15,670 nucleotides of DNA from SKUL01 sp964487545 (lineage in GTDB: Bacteria; Bacteroidota; Bacteroidia; Flavobacteriales_D; SKUL01). The stretch is taken from the NCBI GenBank assembly GCA_964487545.1, contig CAZARI010000055.1, forward strand, positions 1 to 15,670. The letters run 5' to 3'. The translations under genes and the position numbers were made by a program. How positions within the stretch are numbered: the stretch's first letter is position 1; every line of letters starts with the position of its first letter. The notes beneath the pieces are model-generated. The model was not told the origin of the DNA and did not search any database. It saw only the letters and a program-made list of their open reading frames with translations. This document shows positions 1-8,550 of this stretch, one piece after another.

Positions 1-1105
1 CCTTCACTCCTTTTAGCAACATTGGTAAATGAAAGCGCGGCACCACGGTGTCCTCTTCCTTATATACGGAGTTACTTTTTACGGCTTCACTGACCATTCT
101 ACGCAGTTTCCACAACGCCGCTTTTTGGTCTTCGCTTTCGGCCATCAGTACCTCATCAGCATCATAAAGTTGAACCACTTCTGCAATTTTTTCACACTCA
201 CCAAAGAGCACATCCGCGTCGATGCCGTCTACTTCTACCAGCAAATGCGCCTGATGGTGATCTTCGATTGAAATGTGTACGTCATCCACAAACCGAAGTG
301 TCCATTCTATCGCGTCGCGCTCCATAAACTCGAGTACCGACGGAGTGATGCCTGCTTTAAAAATTGCCGCCACCGATTCGCAGGCCTTTTCGGCCGAGCT
401 AAAAGGGATCAGCATCAGCAGGTTTTTGGGCGGATACGGAATCAAGCGCATTACCGCTTTAGTAATCACACCGAGTGTACCTTCGCTGCCAACCATTAAT
501 TGTGTAAGATTATATCCCGTTGCATTCTTCAGCACATTGGCACCGGTCCAGATCACTTCACCGGATGGAAGCACCACTTCGAGGTTAAGGACATAATCCT
601 TGGTAACGCCATATTTTAATGCATGCGGTCCGCCTGAATTTTCGGCCAGATTGCCACCGATAAAACACGAACCACGGCTTGCCGGATCGGGCGGATAATA
701 CAGTCCCTTTTCGATAACGGCTTCCTGAAATACTTGGGTGATTACGCCCGGTTCCACCGTAGCCTGCAAATTATCCGTATCAATTTCAATAATCTGGTTA
801 AAGCGCTCCATAGATAGCCCCACTCCGCCATGTATACTGAGTGCACCGCCACTAAGGCCGGTTCGGGCGCCGATGGGTGTAACCGCAACCCGGTGTGCAT
901 TGCAGCGCCGGAGAATAGCAGAAACCTCCTTGACCGAAGCCGGTTTGAGCACCACATCAGGCGGAAAGCTCAAGTTCTCGGTTTCGTCGTGCCCGTATTC
1001 GAAACGGGTTATATCATCGGTAAACACAAATTCTTTCCCCACCACCGATTCAAAAAATCGAATCAAATCTGGAGTGATCCTTCCAAAGTTTTCAATGGTC
1101 ATCAT
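1..1105 (-). CDS. glcD: FAD-linked 2-hydroxyacid oxidase/dehydrogenase, GlcD family (C-terminus beyond window)
   Basis: Reading the minus strand from ATG at 1105 gives 368 uninterrupted codons that run off the window edge. Family members are about 460-500 residues, so roughly the last 100 are missing. The N-terminal FAD_binding_4 (PCMH-type) domain spans about residues 46-182. It contains the pyrophosphate-binding loop GARTGLSGGA (79-88) and the segment PPDPASRGSCFIGGNLAENS (138-157), both typical of GlcD and D-lactate dehydrogenases. The FAD-oxidase_C domain follows from about residue 220, with the EEDTVVPR motif near the window edge. The family oxidises glycolate, D-lactate or other D-2-hydroxyacids in the cytoplasm or at the inner membrane; the substrate cannot be read here, and the C-terminal histidine motifs lie outside. 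The gene diverges from the AbgT/DPP IV operon and has its own promoter. A tandem ATG (1105, 1102) begins the ORF. The family call is firm; the symbol is provisional. Confidence 0.9.
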   Translation of the reverse strand, partial: MMTIENFGRITPDLIRFFESVVGKEFVFTDDITRFEYGHDETENLSFPPDVVLKPASVKEVSAILRRCNAHRVAVTPIGARTGLSGGALSIHGGVGLSMERFNQIIEIDTDNLQATVEPGVITQVFQEAVIEKGLYYPPDPASRGSCFIGGNLAENSGGPHALKYGVTKDYVLNLEVVLPSGEVIWTGANVLKNATGYNLTQLMVGSEGTLGVITKAVMRLIPYPPKNLLMLIPFSSAEKACESVAAIFKAGITPSVLEFMERDAIEWTLRFVDDVHISIEDHHQAHLLVEVDGIDADVLFGECEKIAEVVQLYDADEVLMAESEDQKAALWKLRRMVSEAVKSNSVYKEEDTVVPRFHLPMLLKGVK

Positions 1106-1126
1106 GTTTGAGATAAGGATTAGCAA

Positions 1127-1156
1127 CAAAGATATTTATTCGGTTTACACCTCAAC
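1127..1156 (-). promoter_or_regulatory. Bacteroidota-type promoter for the GlcD-like gene
   Basis: On the minus strand TATCTTTG (1134-1127) matches the -7 consensus TAnnTTTG exactly. GTTG (1156-1153) stands 18 bases upstream as the -33 element. About 21 bases separate the -7 box from the start codon, giving a short leader without a Shine-Dalgarno sequence, which is normal for this phylum. Transcription start is inferred, not seen. Confidence 0.6.
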
Positions 1157-1268
1157 TTTACACCACCAATTAAGCACAAATGCATATATTCGGCCCCTGT
1201 GATTTTTTGATGGAAACCATTCGGGAGAACTAAATTAGTGCTCTTCCGTTTTGCAACACATTGATCTG

Positions 1269-2822
1269 ATGAGCGAATCAACGGCTGAAATAAAACCAAA
1301 AAAAGGCGCACTGGCGCGAATTCTCGACGTTGTCGAAAAAGTAGGAAACAAGCTTCCCGATCCATCCATTTTATTTCTTACCCTACTCATTCTGATCTGG
1401 ATCTTTTCGGCGATTATGTCGAACATGACATTTACCGAGATAGACCCACGCACTGGCGATCCGGTGAATATTGTCAATCTGCTCACCGGGCACTCATTGG
1501 CTGAATTTCTATCCGGAATGGTCACTACCTTCATGAGTTTTGCCCCACTTGGCATTGTACTCGTTGCCATGCTGGGTGTTGGTGTAGCCGAACATTCGGG
1601 CTTTATCAATGCCGGATTAAAGTACTTGTTGGGGATCACTCCGGCCAAATTGCTCACCCCCATGTTGATTCTGGTGGCTATTGTGAGCCACACCGCAACC
1701 GACGCCGGATATGTGCTGGTGATTCCGCTGGGTGGAGTTATTTTTTATGCCGCAGGAAGGCATCCGTTGGCCGGTATTGCCGCTGCTTTTGCAGGTGTTT
1801 CGGGAGGCTTCAGTGCCAACTTTATTCCGTCGGGAATTGACCCGTTGCTGCAAGGTTTTACACAAGAAGCCGCCAGAATATTAGACCCTGAAATTCAACT
1901 CAACCCGCTGAACAACTGGTTTTTTACCTCCTTTTCGAGCGTTCTGATTATCGGGTTGGGTTGGTATCTCACGGATAAAATTGTTGAACCACGCCTCAAA
2001 AGAACGGCTCCCGTTGACGAAAACATTGAGGATGAACCCACGATGGATAGCCTGAAGCCCATAGAAAGAAAAGCGTTTTGGGTATCTACCGGAGCGATGA
2101 TTCTCAGCCTTATCGGTTTGTTTTTTTGGGTAATGCCCGAAAACTCTGCCATGCGCGCTCCCGATGGTGAAATCACCTCATTTTCTGCTCCGCTGATGCA
2201 GTCTATCGTTCCGCTGATCTTTTTGGTTTTTCTCTTTCCCGGAGTGATTTACGGTTTTATGGTCAAAACCTATAGAAACTCAAAAGACCTGATCGGCAGC
2301 ATGAGCAAGTCCATGGAGGGCATGAGCTATTATATTGTGATGGCCTTTTTCTGTGCGCTGTTTATCGATGCGTTTGGAAAATCGAATATCGGTGCGTTGC
2401 TGGCACTAAAGAGTGCTTCGGGACTACAGGCCATGTCGTTACCGGCCGAGGTAACCATTGTGGGAATGATTCTGATCACCGCCACGGTAAACCTGCTTAT
2501 CGGCTCGGCATCGGCAAAATGGGCACTGATCGGACCGGTGATGGTTCCGATGCTCATGCAGCTCAATATTTCGCCCGATTTAACACAAGCCGCTTACCGG
2601 GTAGGTGACTCCGTTTCCAATATCATTACCCCGCTCATGCCCTACTTTCCGCTGGTTGTTGTGTTCTGCCAGCGCTATGTAAAAAGAACCGGAATAGGCA
2701 CGCTGGTGGCCATGATGATACCTTACACCATTGTGTTTCTGGTGTCGTGGATCATCTTCCTGCTGATATACTGGAAACTCGGCATCCCGCTTGGGCTGCA
2801 GTCAACTTACGTCTATCCATAA
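1269..2822 (+). CDS. abgT: AbgT-family transporter (p-aminobenzoyl-glutamate / MtrF-YdaH type)
   Basis: This 517-residue polytopic membrane protein has the usual length of the AbgT family. Recognisable blocks are SHTATDAGYVLVIPLGG in the first half, the NPLNNWFF...KIVEPRL segment, and the C-terminal VGDSVSNIITPLMPYFPLVV. The residues implicated in YdaH (Asn390, Trp400, Pro418, Asp429) have counterparts at N408, W418, P436 and D447 with identical spacing. Characterised members import p-aminobenzoyl-glutamate (AbgT) or export sulfonamides (MtrF, YdaH), probably driven by an ion gradient; which applies here is unknown. I chose ATG at 1269 (MSESTAE...) over the in-frame TTG at 1251, because the hydrophilic N-terminus then has normal family length. 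It is the first gene of a plus-strand run with the DPP IV gene 21 bases downstream, suggesting a peptide- or amide-like substrate. No convincing promoter is visible upstream; TATATTCG at 1185-1192 is only a partial -7 match. Confidence 0.92.
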   Translation: MSESTAEIKPKKGALARILDVVEKVGNKLPDPSILFLTLLILIWIFSAIMSNMTFTEIDPRTGDPVNIVNLLTGHSLAEFLSGMVTTFMSFAPLGIVLVAMLGVGVAEHSGFINAGLKYLLGITPAKLLTPMLILVAIVSHTATDAGYVLVIPLGGVIFYAAGRHPLAGIAAAFAGVSGGFSANFIPSGIDPLLQGFTQEAARILDPEIQLNPLNNWFFTSFSSVLIIGLGWYLTDKIVEPRLKRTAPVDENIEDEPTMDSLKPIERKAFWVSTGAMILSLIGLFFWVMPENSAMRAPDGEITSFSAPLMQSIVPLIFLVFLFPGVIYGFMVKTYRNSKDLIGSMSKSMEGMSYYIVMAFFCALFIDAFGKSNIGALLALKSASGLQAMSLPAEVTIVGMILITATVNLLIGSASAKWALIGPVMVPMLMQLNISPDLTQAAYRVGDSVSNIITPLMPYFPLVVVFCQRYVKRTGIGTLVAMMIPYTIVFLVSWIIFLLIYWKLGIPLGLQSTYVYP

Positions 2823-2843
2823 TCTGATTTAATCTTCAACCTC

Positions 2844-5060
2844 ATGATCTTTAAATCTTTCAAAACAGCGGCATGGGTTTCGGCATTAGCACTGATGGCT
2901 ACGGCCATGCCTCCGCAACTCAGCGCACAAAAGCAACAACTCGACAACAAAACCATCTGGGCCACACCCACCTTTTTTGGCGCCTCGGTTGGCGAAATTC
3001 GTTCAATGAAAGATGGGGTTCACTACACGCGCCTAGAATCCTCATCGGGCCAATTAGCATTAAATCAATTCAAATACAGCGACGGTGAAAAAGTAGAAAC
3101 ACTTGTTGCTGCCGAAGTGCTACCCGATGAAAAGCGCATTCAAGGCTATCAGTTCAGCCCCGACGAACAAAAAGTATTGCTCGAAACAGATAAAGAATCG
3201 ATTTACCGATATTCCTACACGGCCAATTATTTTGTTTACGACCGTAGCACCGGCAAAGCCCAGCCACTCACCGATTTCTCGAAAGGTAAACAACGGCTGG
3301 CCGACTTCTCTCCTACTGGCGATCAGGTGGCCTTTATCCGCGACAACAATCTTTTTATCCGCAACCTCACATCCGATCAGGAAATTCAGGTCACCAATGA
3401 TGGCGAGATGAACAAAATCATCAACGGCTATCCCGACTGGGTTTACGAAGAGGAATTCAGCTACAATAAGGCTTTTCACTGGTCGCCCGGTGGAACAAAA
3501 ATTGCCTTTTGCCGATTTGATGAAACCCAGGTCAAAGAATTTCAAATGGCACTCTACGGGTCACTTTATCCACAACAGTATCGGTTTAAATACCCCAAGG
3601 CGGGAGAAGAGAACGCTGCGGTTCAGGTGAAGATCTACCACCTCGAATCGGGCAAAACCCTCGATTGCAACCTGCCGGTCAACGAGGAGTTCTATATTCC
3701 CCGCATTAAGTGGACCCTAGACGACAATCGCTTGTGCATTATGAAGATGAACCGGCATCAGAATCACCTGCAGTTTTTGCTGGCCGATCTCAGTAAAGAT
3801 CATCCTTTTGGTGTAGAGCTTGAACAGATTTACGAAGAAAAATCTGAGACTTATATCGAAATCAACGACAACCTAACTTTTCTGGCCAATGGAAAACAGT
3901 TTTTGTGGAACAGTGCAAAAACCGGCTATAATCACCTTTATTTATACAACATCAGCGGAAAAAAAGAAACCCCAATCACCAGTGGAAAATGGGAAGTGAT
4001 TGATTTTCTGGGCCTGAACGAATCAAAGCAAACCGTTTACTACACCGCTGCGCAAGAAAGTCCGCTGGAAAAGGCGGTGTATTCCATCCGAACCAACGGT
4101 CGCAACAAGAAAAAGCTAAGCAACAACAACGGCTACAACTCAGCGGTTTTTAGCCTCACTTACGACTATTACATTCAAACCTTTTCTGATGCCAACACCC
4201 CTCCACAGGTAACCTTGCGCAATGCAGCCGGAAAAGAAATTCGCGTTTTGGAAGACAATGAGCGAATGCGGGCGGCGCTTGAAAAGTATGACCTTCAACC
4301 CCGTGAATTTTTCACGATTACCACAGAGCGCGGCGACGAGCTCAATGCCTGGATTATCAAACCCGCCGATTTCGATGAAGCCAAACAGTATCCGGTCATT
4401 TTCCACGTTTATGGCGGGCCGGGCAGCAACACAGTGCGAAATGCATGGGGCGGCCACGACTACCTGTGGCAAAACCTGATGGTGCAAGAAGGATACTTGG
4501 TGGTTTCGGTAGATCCGCGTGGAACGATGTTCAGGGGAACTGAATTCGGGCACAGCACCTACCTTCAGCTCGGAAAACTCGAAACCGAAGACATGATTTC
4601 GGCAGCCAAATACATGGGCGATCAAAGCTATGTGGACAAAGACCGTATCGGCATTATGGGCTGGAGCTACGGTGGCTACCTCTCTTCGCTGTGCATGACC
4701 AAGGGTGCCGAATATTTCACTGCGGGCATTGCCATTGCTCCAGTAACCAACTGGCGCTATTACGACACCATTTATACCGAACGTTTTATGCGCACTCCGC
4801 AGGAAAACGCCGACGGATACGATCAGAACTCTCCCATCAATCATGTTGACCTAATGGAAGGTAATTATTTGCTGGTTCACGGATCGGCCGATGACAACGT
4901 GCACTATCAAAACACCATGGAAATGATTGAGGCCCTGGTTAAGGCCGACAAACAATTTGAACTATTTATTTATCCTGACAAAAATCATGGAATTTACGGT
5001 GGCAACACCCGAAACCATCTATTTTCGAAACTCACCGACTTCTTAAAAACAAACCTTTAG
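2844..5060 (+). CDS. dpp4: Secreted dipeptidyl peptidase IV (S9B prolyl oligopeptidase family)
   Basis: This 738-residue serine peptidase releases N-terminal dipeptides, classically X-Pro or X-Ala, from peptides. A signal peptide (about residues 1-28, ending LSA before QKQQ) points to export to the periplasm or outer surface. The N-terminal beta-propeller (DPPIV_N) carries DWVYEEEF at 198-205; its last two glutamates (E203, E204) correspond to the pair that binds the substrate amino group in human DPP IV. The C-terminal alpha/beta-hydrolase domain has YGGPGS near the oxyanion region and GWSYGGY with nucleophile S608. D683 lies in HGSADDNVH and H715 in DKNHGIYGG. The Asp-His spacing of 32 equals that of human DPP IV (708/740). 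All catalytic elements are present, so it should be active. It lies 21 bases after abgT and only 3 bases before the first POT gene, strongly suggesting co-transcription and supply of dipeptides to those importers. Confidence 0.95.
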   Translation: MIFKSFKTAAWVSALALMATAMPPQLSAQKQQLDNKTIWATPTFFGASVGEIRSMKDGVHYTRLESSSGQLALNQFKYSDGEKVETLVAAEVLPDEKRIQGYQFSPDEQKVLLETDKESIYRYSYTANYFVYDRSTGKAQPLTDFSKGKQRLADFSPTGDQVAFIRDNNLFIRNLTSDQEIQVTNDGEMNKIINGYPDWVYEEEFSYNKAFHWSPGGTKIAFCRFDETQVKEFQMALYGSLYPQQYRFKYPKAGEENAAVQVKIYHLESGKTLDCNLPVNEEFYIPRIKWTLDDNRLCIMKMNRHQNHLQFLLADLSKDHPFGVELEQIYEEKSETYIEINDNLTFLANGKQFLWNSAKTGYNHLYLYNISGKKETPITSGKWEVIDFLGLNESKQTVYYTAAQESPLEKAVYSIRTNGRNKKKLSNNNGYNSAVFSLTYDYYIQTFSDANTPPQVTLRNAAGKEIRVLEDNERMRAALEKYDLQPREFFTITTERGDELNAWIIKPADFDEAKQYPVIFHVYGGPGSNTVRNAWGGHDYLWQNLMVQEGYLVVSVDPRGTMFRGTEFGHSTYLQLGKLETEDMISAAKYMGDQSYVDKDRIGIMGWSYGGYLSSLCMTKGAEYFTAGIAIAPVTNWRYYDTIYTERFMRTPQENADGYDQNSPINHVDLMEGNYLLVHGSADDNVHYQNTMEMIEALVKADKQFELFIYPDKNHGIYGGNTRNHLFSKLTDFLKTNL

Positions 5061-5063
5061 AAC

Positions 5064-6638
5064 ATGAGCACATTACGATTAGAAGACCAAAAAACGCTTT
5101 TCGGCCACCCCGTGGGGCTATTTATTCTGTTTCTCACCGAAATGTGGGAACGATTCTCGTTTTATGGGATGCGCGCCATTCTCGTGCTCTATCTGGTTGC
5201 GGAAACCGGCGGCATCAATCCGGGACTCGGATGGACTAACGATAGTGCCATTGCCCTTTACGGTTGGTACACCATGTTTGTATATGTCGCATCAATTCCG
5301 GGCGGAATTATTGCAGATAAATTTCTGGGTCAGCGTAAATCGGTATTGGTAGGTGGACTGCTGTTGTGTGCAGGTCACGGCATACTTGCCGTTGAGGAAA
5401 TGTGGGCCTTCTACTCGGGGCTGACATTGATTGTAATGGGTGTTGGAATGCTCAAACCAAATATTTCTACAATGGTTGGCGGACTTTACCCTAAAAATCA
5501 GCAAAACAAAAGAGACTTCGGATTCTATATTTTCTACATGGGCATCAACCTGGGAGCTGCAGCAGCGGCTTTATTGGTGGGTTATATCGGCGAAAATCAC
5601 GGATGGCACTACGGTTTTGGACTGGCCGGTATTGGTATGGCTCTCGGACAAATCACCTATCTGGTGGGACAGAAGCATATTAGCCACGTGGGTAACCTGG
5701 TGGTGGAAGAAAAACCGAAAGATGCGGTAGTCGAGGGAAGTCTGTTCAGCAAAATATTCACCCAAAAAAACTCCCTGATCGGGTTTTCCATAATGGCATT
5801 GCTCGGTGTGTACATCTGGGTATTTCATGATTCTTGGGCTTACGGACTTTTGGTTATTGGTTTAGCCTTTGCCGTAGGATTCGCTATTGTGGTGTACAAC
5901 GACGGCAACCCAATTGAAAAAGACCGCATTCTGATCACCTATTTTTCCTTTCTGCTCATCATCATTTTCTGGGGAGCCTTTGAGCAAGCCGGAGGATTGA
6001 TGAATATCTACGCCTCGCAGAAAACCAACCTTATGCTGGGTTCTTTTGAAGTACCCGCAAGCTGGTTTCAGTCCGTCAATGCTATTTTCATTCTCACTTT
6101 TGCCACCATTGTAGGTAGTTTCTGGGTTTGGTGGAAAAACAGAAAGAAGGAATCTTCGGCACTCTTCAAAATGGCCATCGGAATTATTATCATGGGTTGG
6201 GGATTCTTTTTTATGACAATGGCCAGCACCGAGGTGGAGTACAACGAAGTGGGTGATATCATTAAAAAGTCGGGCATGCAGTGGTTGGTTCTCGCCTACC
6301 TGTTCCACACTTTGGGTGAGCTTTGCGCATCACCCGTTGCGCTTTCCTTCCTCACAAAACTCGCACCCGAGCGCTGGATGGCATTTATGATGGGCGCCTA
6401 CTTCGCCGCATCGGGACTGGGTAATAAAGTGGCCGGTCTTGTGGGTGAATCGGCATCAGACGTGGGTGAATTCGCCATTTTCACAGGTATCGCCATTTTC
6501 TGCACCCTTTTCGGATTGGTTGTTATTGCCATGCTCAAGCCGTTGAAAAGATTGATTCATGGTGCCGAAGATGAAGAATTGCCTGAGGTGGCACTCCAAC
6601 AGGAAGGTGCTATGATGGGTGAGGAAGAGATTAACTAA
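5064..6638 (+). CDS. POT/PTR-family proton-coupled di/tripeptide transporter (first copy)
   Basis: This 524-residue inner-membrane protein has the hallmarks of the proton-dependent oligopeptide transporter family. TEMWERFSFYG (residues 25-35) is the ExxER proton-coupling motif on helix 1, with E26, E29 and R30. GVGMLKPN carries the conserved helix-4 lysine K131. FYIFYMGINLGA is the PTR2 signature, FEQAGGL lies in helix 7, and YLFHTLGELCASPVALSFL in helix 10. Members import di- and tripeptides, some also drugs or nitrate, with protons. The start codon lies 3 bases after the DPP IV stop, so translation is probably coupled. A 68-base gap leads to a second, clearly diverged POT gene. A hydrophilic acidic tail (HGAEDEELPEVALQQEG and on) ends the protein. 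Family assignment is firm; peptide specificity is not readable. Confidence 0.95.
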   Translation: MSTLRLEDQKTLFGHPVGLFILFLTEMWERFSFYGMRAILVLYLVAETGGINPGLGWTNDSAIALYGWYTMFVYVASIPGGIIADKFLGQRKSVLVGGLLLCAGHGILAVEEMWAFYSGLTLIVMGVGMLKPNISTMVGGLYPKNQQNKRDFGFYIFYMGINLGAAAAALLVGYIGENHGWHYGFGLAGIGMALGQITYLVGQKHISHVGNLVVEEKPKDAVVEGSLFSKIFTQKNSLIGFSIMALLGVYIWVFHDSWAYGLLVIGLAFAVGFAIVVYNDGNPIEKDRILITYFSFLLIIIFWGAFEQAGGLMNIYASQKTNLMLGSFEVPASWFQSVNAIFILTFATIVGSFWVWWKNRKKESSALFKMAIGIIIMGWGFFFMTMASTEVEYNEVGDIIKKSGMQWLVLAYLFHTLGELCASPVALSFLTKLAPERWMAFMMGAYFAASGLGNKVAGLVGESASDVGEFAIFTGIAIFCTLFGLVVIAMLKPLKRLIHGAEDEELPEVALQQEGAMMGEEEIN

Positions 6639-6706
6639 TATCCACTGGAGGTACGAACCATTTGGCAGGCTTATTTGGCCAATTACAAAATCATAATTGT
6701 TGAGAA

Positions 6707-8497
6707 ATGACGAAGGCAGCAGACATTGAAAACCTGTTTAAGGACACCGTATTGGGACATCCCGCCGGTTTGTTCGTACTGTTTTTTACCGAAATGTGGG
6801 AGCGCTTCTCGTTTTACGGGATGCGGATTTTACTGATTCTTTTTTTAACCGCACCCATCATCAGCGATAACCCCGGATGGGATTGGCCCAGAGAACACGC
6901 ACTGGCCCTGATCGGAACCTACGCTTCGCTGCTTTACCTCACCCCCATTGTGGGCGGTTGGCTTGCGGATAAAATCACTGGATACCGCCTGGCTGTTGTC
7001 ATCGGTTGCATAATCATGACCCTGGGCCATGCCGCCATGGCCTTTGAAACCACCTCTTCGTTTTACATCGGACTTGCCCTGCTGGTGATTGGAACCGGTT
7101 TTTTTAAACCCAACATTACTTCGATAATTTCGGAGATGTACAAAGGCAAAGAATCAAAAAAGGACGGCGCCTACACCATTTTTTACATGGGCGTAAACGC
7201 CGGTGCGTTTTTCGGTATGATGCTCTGCGGATACCTCGCTGAAAACTTCGGTTGGTCGTGGGGATTTGGACTGGCTGGGATTTTCATGTTCCTCGGCATG
7301 TTGCAGTTTCTGCTGGCAGGTAAGCTTTTCGGTTCTGTAGGCGCCAAACCCACCGGTGAATATGAAGTGGAACTTCCACAAAACATCAACGAAGAAAGCC
7401 CGGCCGAACAAGCAGCACCCCGCGAGGAGGACAAGCTGAATCCATTTACCACCTTTGATAAAATACTCGTGGTGCTGTCGTCGGTGGGCGGGCTGCTCTA
7501 CCTCTTTAACGATCCGATCGAAAAAATTGGCGGGGTTAATCTGGTTCCCTTTAGGATCGGCCAACTTAGCGGTTCCAATTTTGTTGTGCTCACCTGTTTG
7601 GTTCTATTCCTCGTGCTGCTGGTGACAAGAATTTCGAGGTACTTGCCAATTGTTCGAGACCGCATCATCGCCGTATCTATCTTCGGAGTTTTCACCGTGT
7701 TTTTCTTTACATTTTTTGAGCAGTCGCTGGGAACCATGACCCTTTTTGCGCGCGACTATACCAACCGGGTGTTGGAAGGCAGCGTATCGACGATCTTTTT
7801 AATTGTAGATGCGTTGTTGACGACCGTTCCGCTAATTATCATTAGCTGGGTGCTCTTTTTGCTGAGTAAAAAGACCTTTTCAAGAATTGGCATTTCCAAT
7901 ATTGTGCTCATGCTCGCCATTGCAGGCATCTGGTTTTTGGTGCTGTTTCGCTTGTGGAATAAATATTCTGAGCCAAGCAACGAAATTGAAGCCACGTGGT
8001 TTGGCATCCTTAACTCCTTCTTTATCATTACCCTTGCCCCGCTTTTCTCCATGTGGTGGGAGAGCAAGTACAACCCATCAGCGGCGATGAAATACGGTTT
8101 GGGACTGATTTTACTCGGTTTCGGATTTGCAATCTTGTCGTTCGGCGCCTGGAACATTCCTCCAGGAGCGCAAACGGCTTCGGTTAGCATCGTGTTTCTC
8201 ATCCTTGCCTACCTGTTTCATACCATGGGAGAACTTTGTCTTTCGCCGGTAGGGTTGTCGTACCTGAGCAAGCTGGTGCCACCCCGAATGATCGGCTTTA
8301 TGTTTGGCGTTTGGTATCTGGCCATTGCCGTAGGACAGAAGGCAGCGGGAACCACCGGAGGCATGATTGACGAGATCTCAGCAAAATACTCTATCGGCAC
8401 CTTTTTCTTAATTTTCACTTTGATTCCCATTGGGGTGGGATTGTTTTCCATCCTGCTCAACCCATTGCTTAAAAAGCTGATGCACGGTGTGAGATAA
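6707..8497 (+). CDS. POT/PTR-family proton-coupled peptide transporter (second copy)
   Basis: This 596-residue paralogue of the preceding transporter shares the near-identical helix-1 block TEMWERFSFYG (28-38; E29, E32, R33), GTGFFKPNITS, FYMGVNAGAFFGM, FFEQSLGTMTLF and YLFHTMGELCLSPVGLSYL. All expected proton-coupling residues are present. It is 72 residues longer than the first copy. Part of this is a charged loop after the sixth helix (from about residue 207, containing NINEESPAEQAAPREEDK) and extra hydrophobic sequence before helix 7. The two copies differ widely outside the motifs, so this is an old duplication or independent acquisition, not a recent tandem repeat. It probably imports a different range of di/tripeptides. 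The 68-base gap upstream holds a repeated ATTTGGC (6659-6665, 6673-6679) but no clear TAnnTTTG box, so co-transcription with the upstream genes is likely. Confidence 0.94.
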   Translation: MTKAADIENLFKDTVLGHPAGLFVLFFTEMWERFSFYGMRILLILFLTAPIISDNPGWDWPREHALALIGTYASLLYLTPIVGGWLADKITGYRLAVVIGCIIMTLGHAAMAFETTSSFYIGLALLVIGTGFFKPNITSIISEMYKGKESKKDGAYTIFYMGVNAGAFFGMMLCGYLAENFGWSWGFGLAGIFMFLGMLQFLLAGKLFGSVGAKPTGEYEVELPQNINEESPAEQAAPREEDKLNPFTTFDKILVVLSSVGGLLYLFNDPIEKIGGVNLVPFRIGQLSGSNFVVLTCLVLFLVLLVTRISRYLPIVRDRIIAVSIFGVFTVFFFTFFEQSLGTMTLFARDYTNRVLEGSVSTIFLIVDALLTTVPLIIISWVLFLLSKKTFSRIGISNIVLMLAIAGIWFLVLFRLWNKYSEPSNEIEATWFGILNSFFIITLAPLFSMWWESKYNPSAAMKYGLGLILLGFGFAILSFGAWNIPPGAQTASVSIVFLILAYLFHTMGELCLSPVGLSYLSKLVPPRMIGFMFGVWYLAIAVGQKAAGTTGGMIDEISAKYSIGTFFLIFTLIPIGVGLFSILLNPLLKKLMHGVR

Positions 8498-8550
8498 GCT
8501 CCCAAAGGTGGAACAGAATTTGTATCAACCGACGGCTAAAAACTGAAATA

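Noticed and set aside
738..1202. Plus-strand ORF of 154 codons opposite the GlcD-like gene
   Set aside because: It is antisense to a minus-strand gene with clear FAD-binding motifs, shows no recognisable domain, and runs through that gene's promoter.
1251..1268. TTG start for the AbgT-family gene
   Set aside because: ATG 1269 six codons later gives the usual family N-terminus and needs no rare start codon.
4140..4844. Minus-strand ORF of 234 codons opposite DPP IV
   Set aside because: It lies wholly antisense to the catalytic domain of a well-conserved peptidase and has no recognisable motif; long antisense frames are common in such codon usage.
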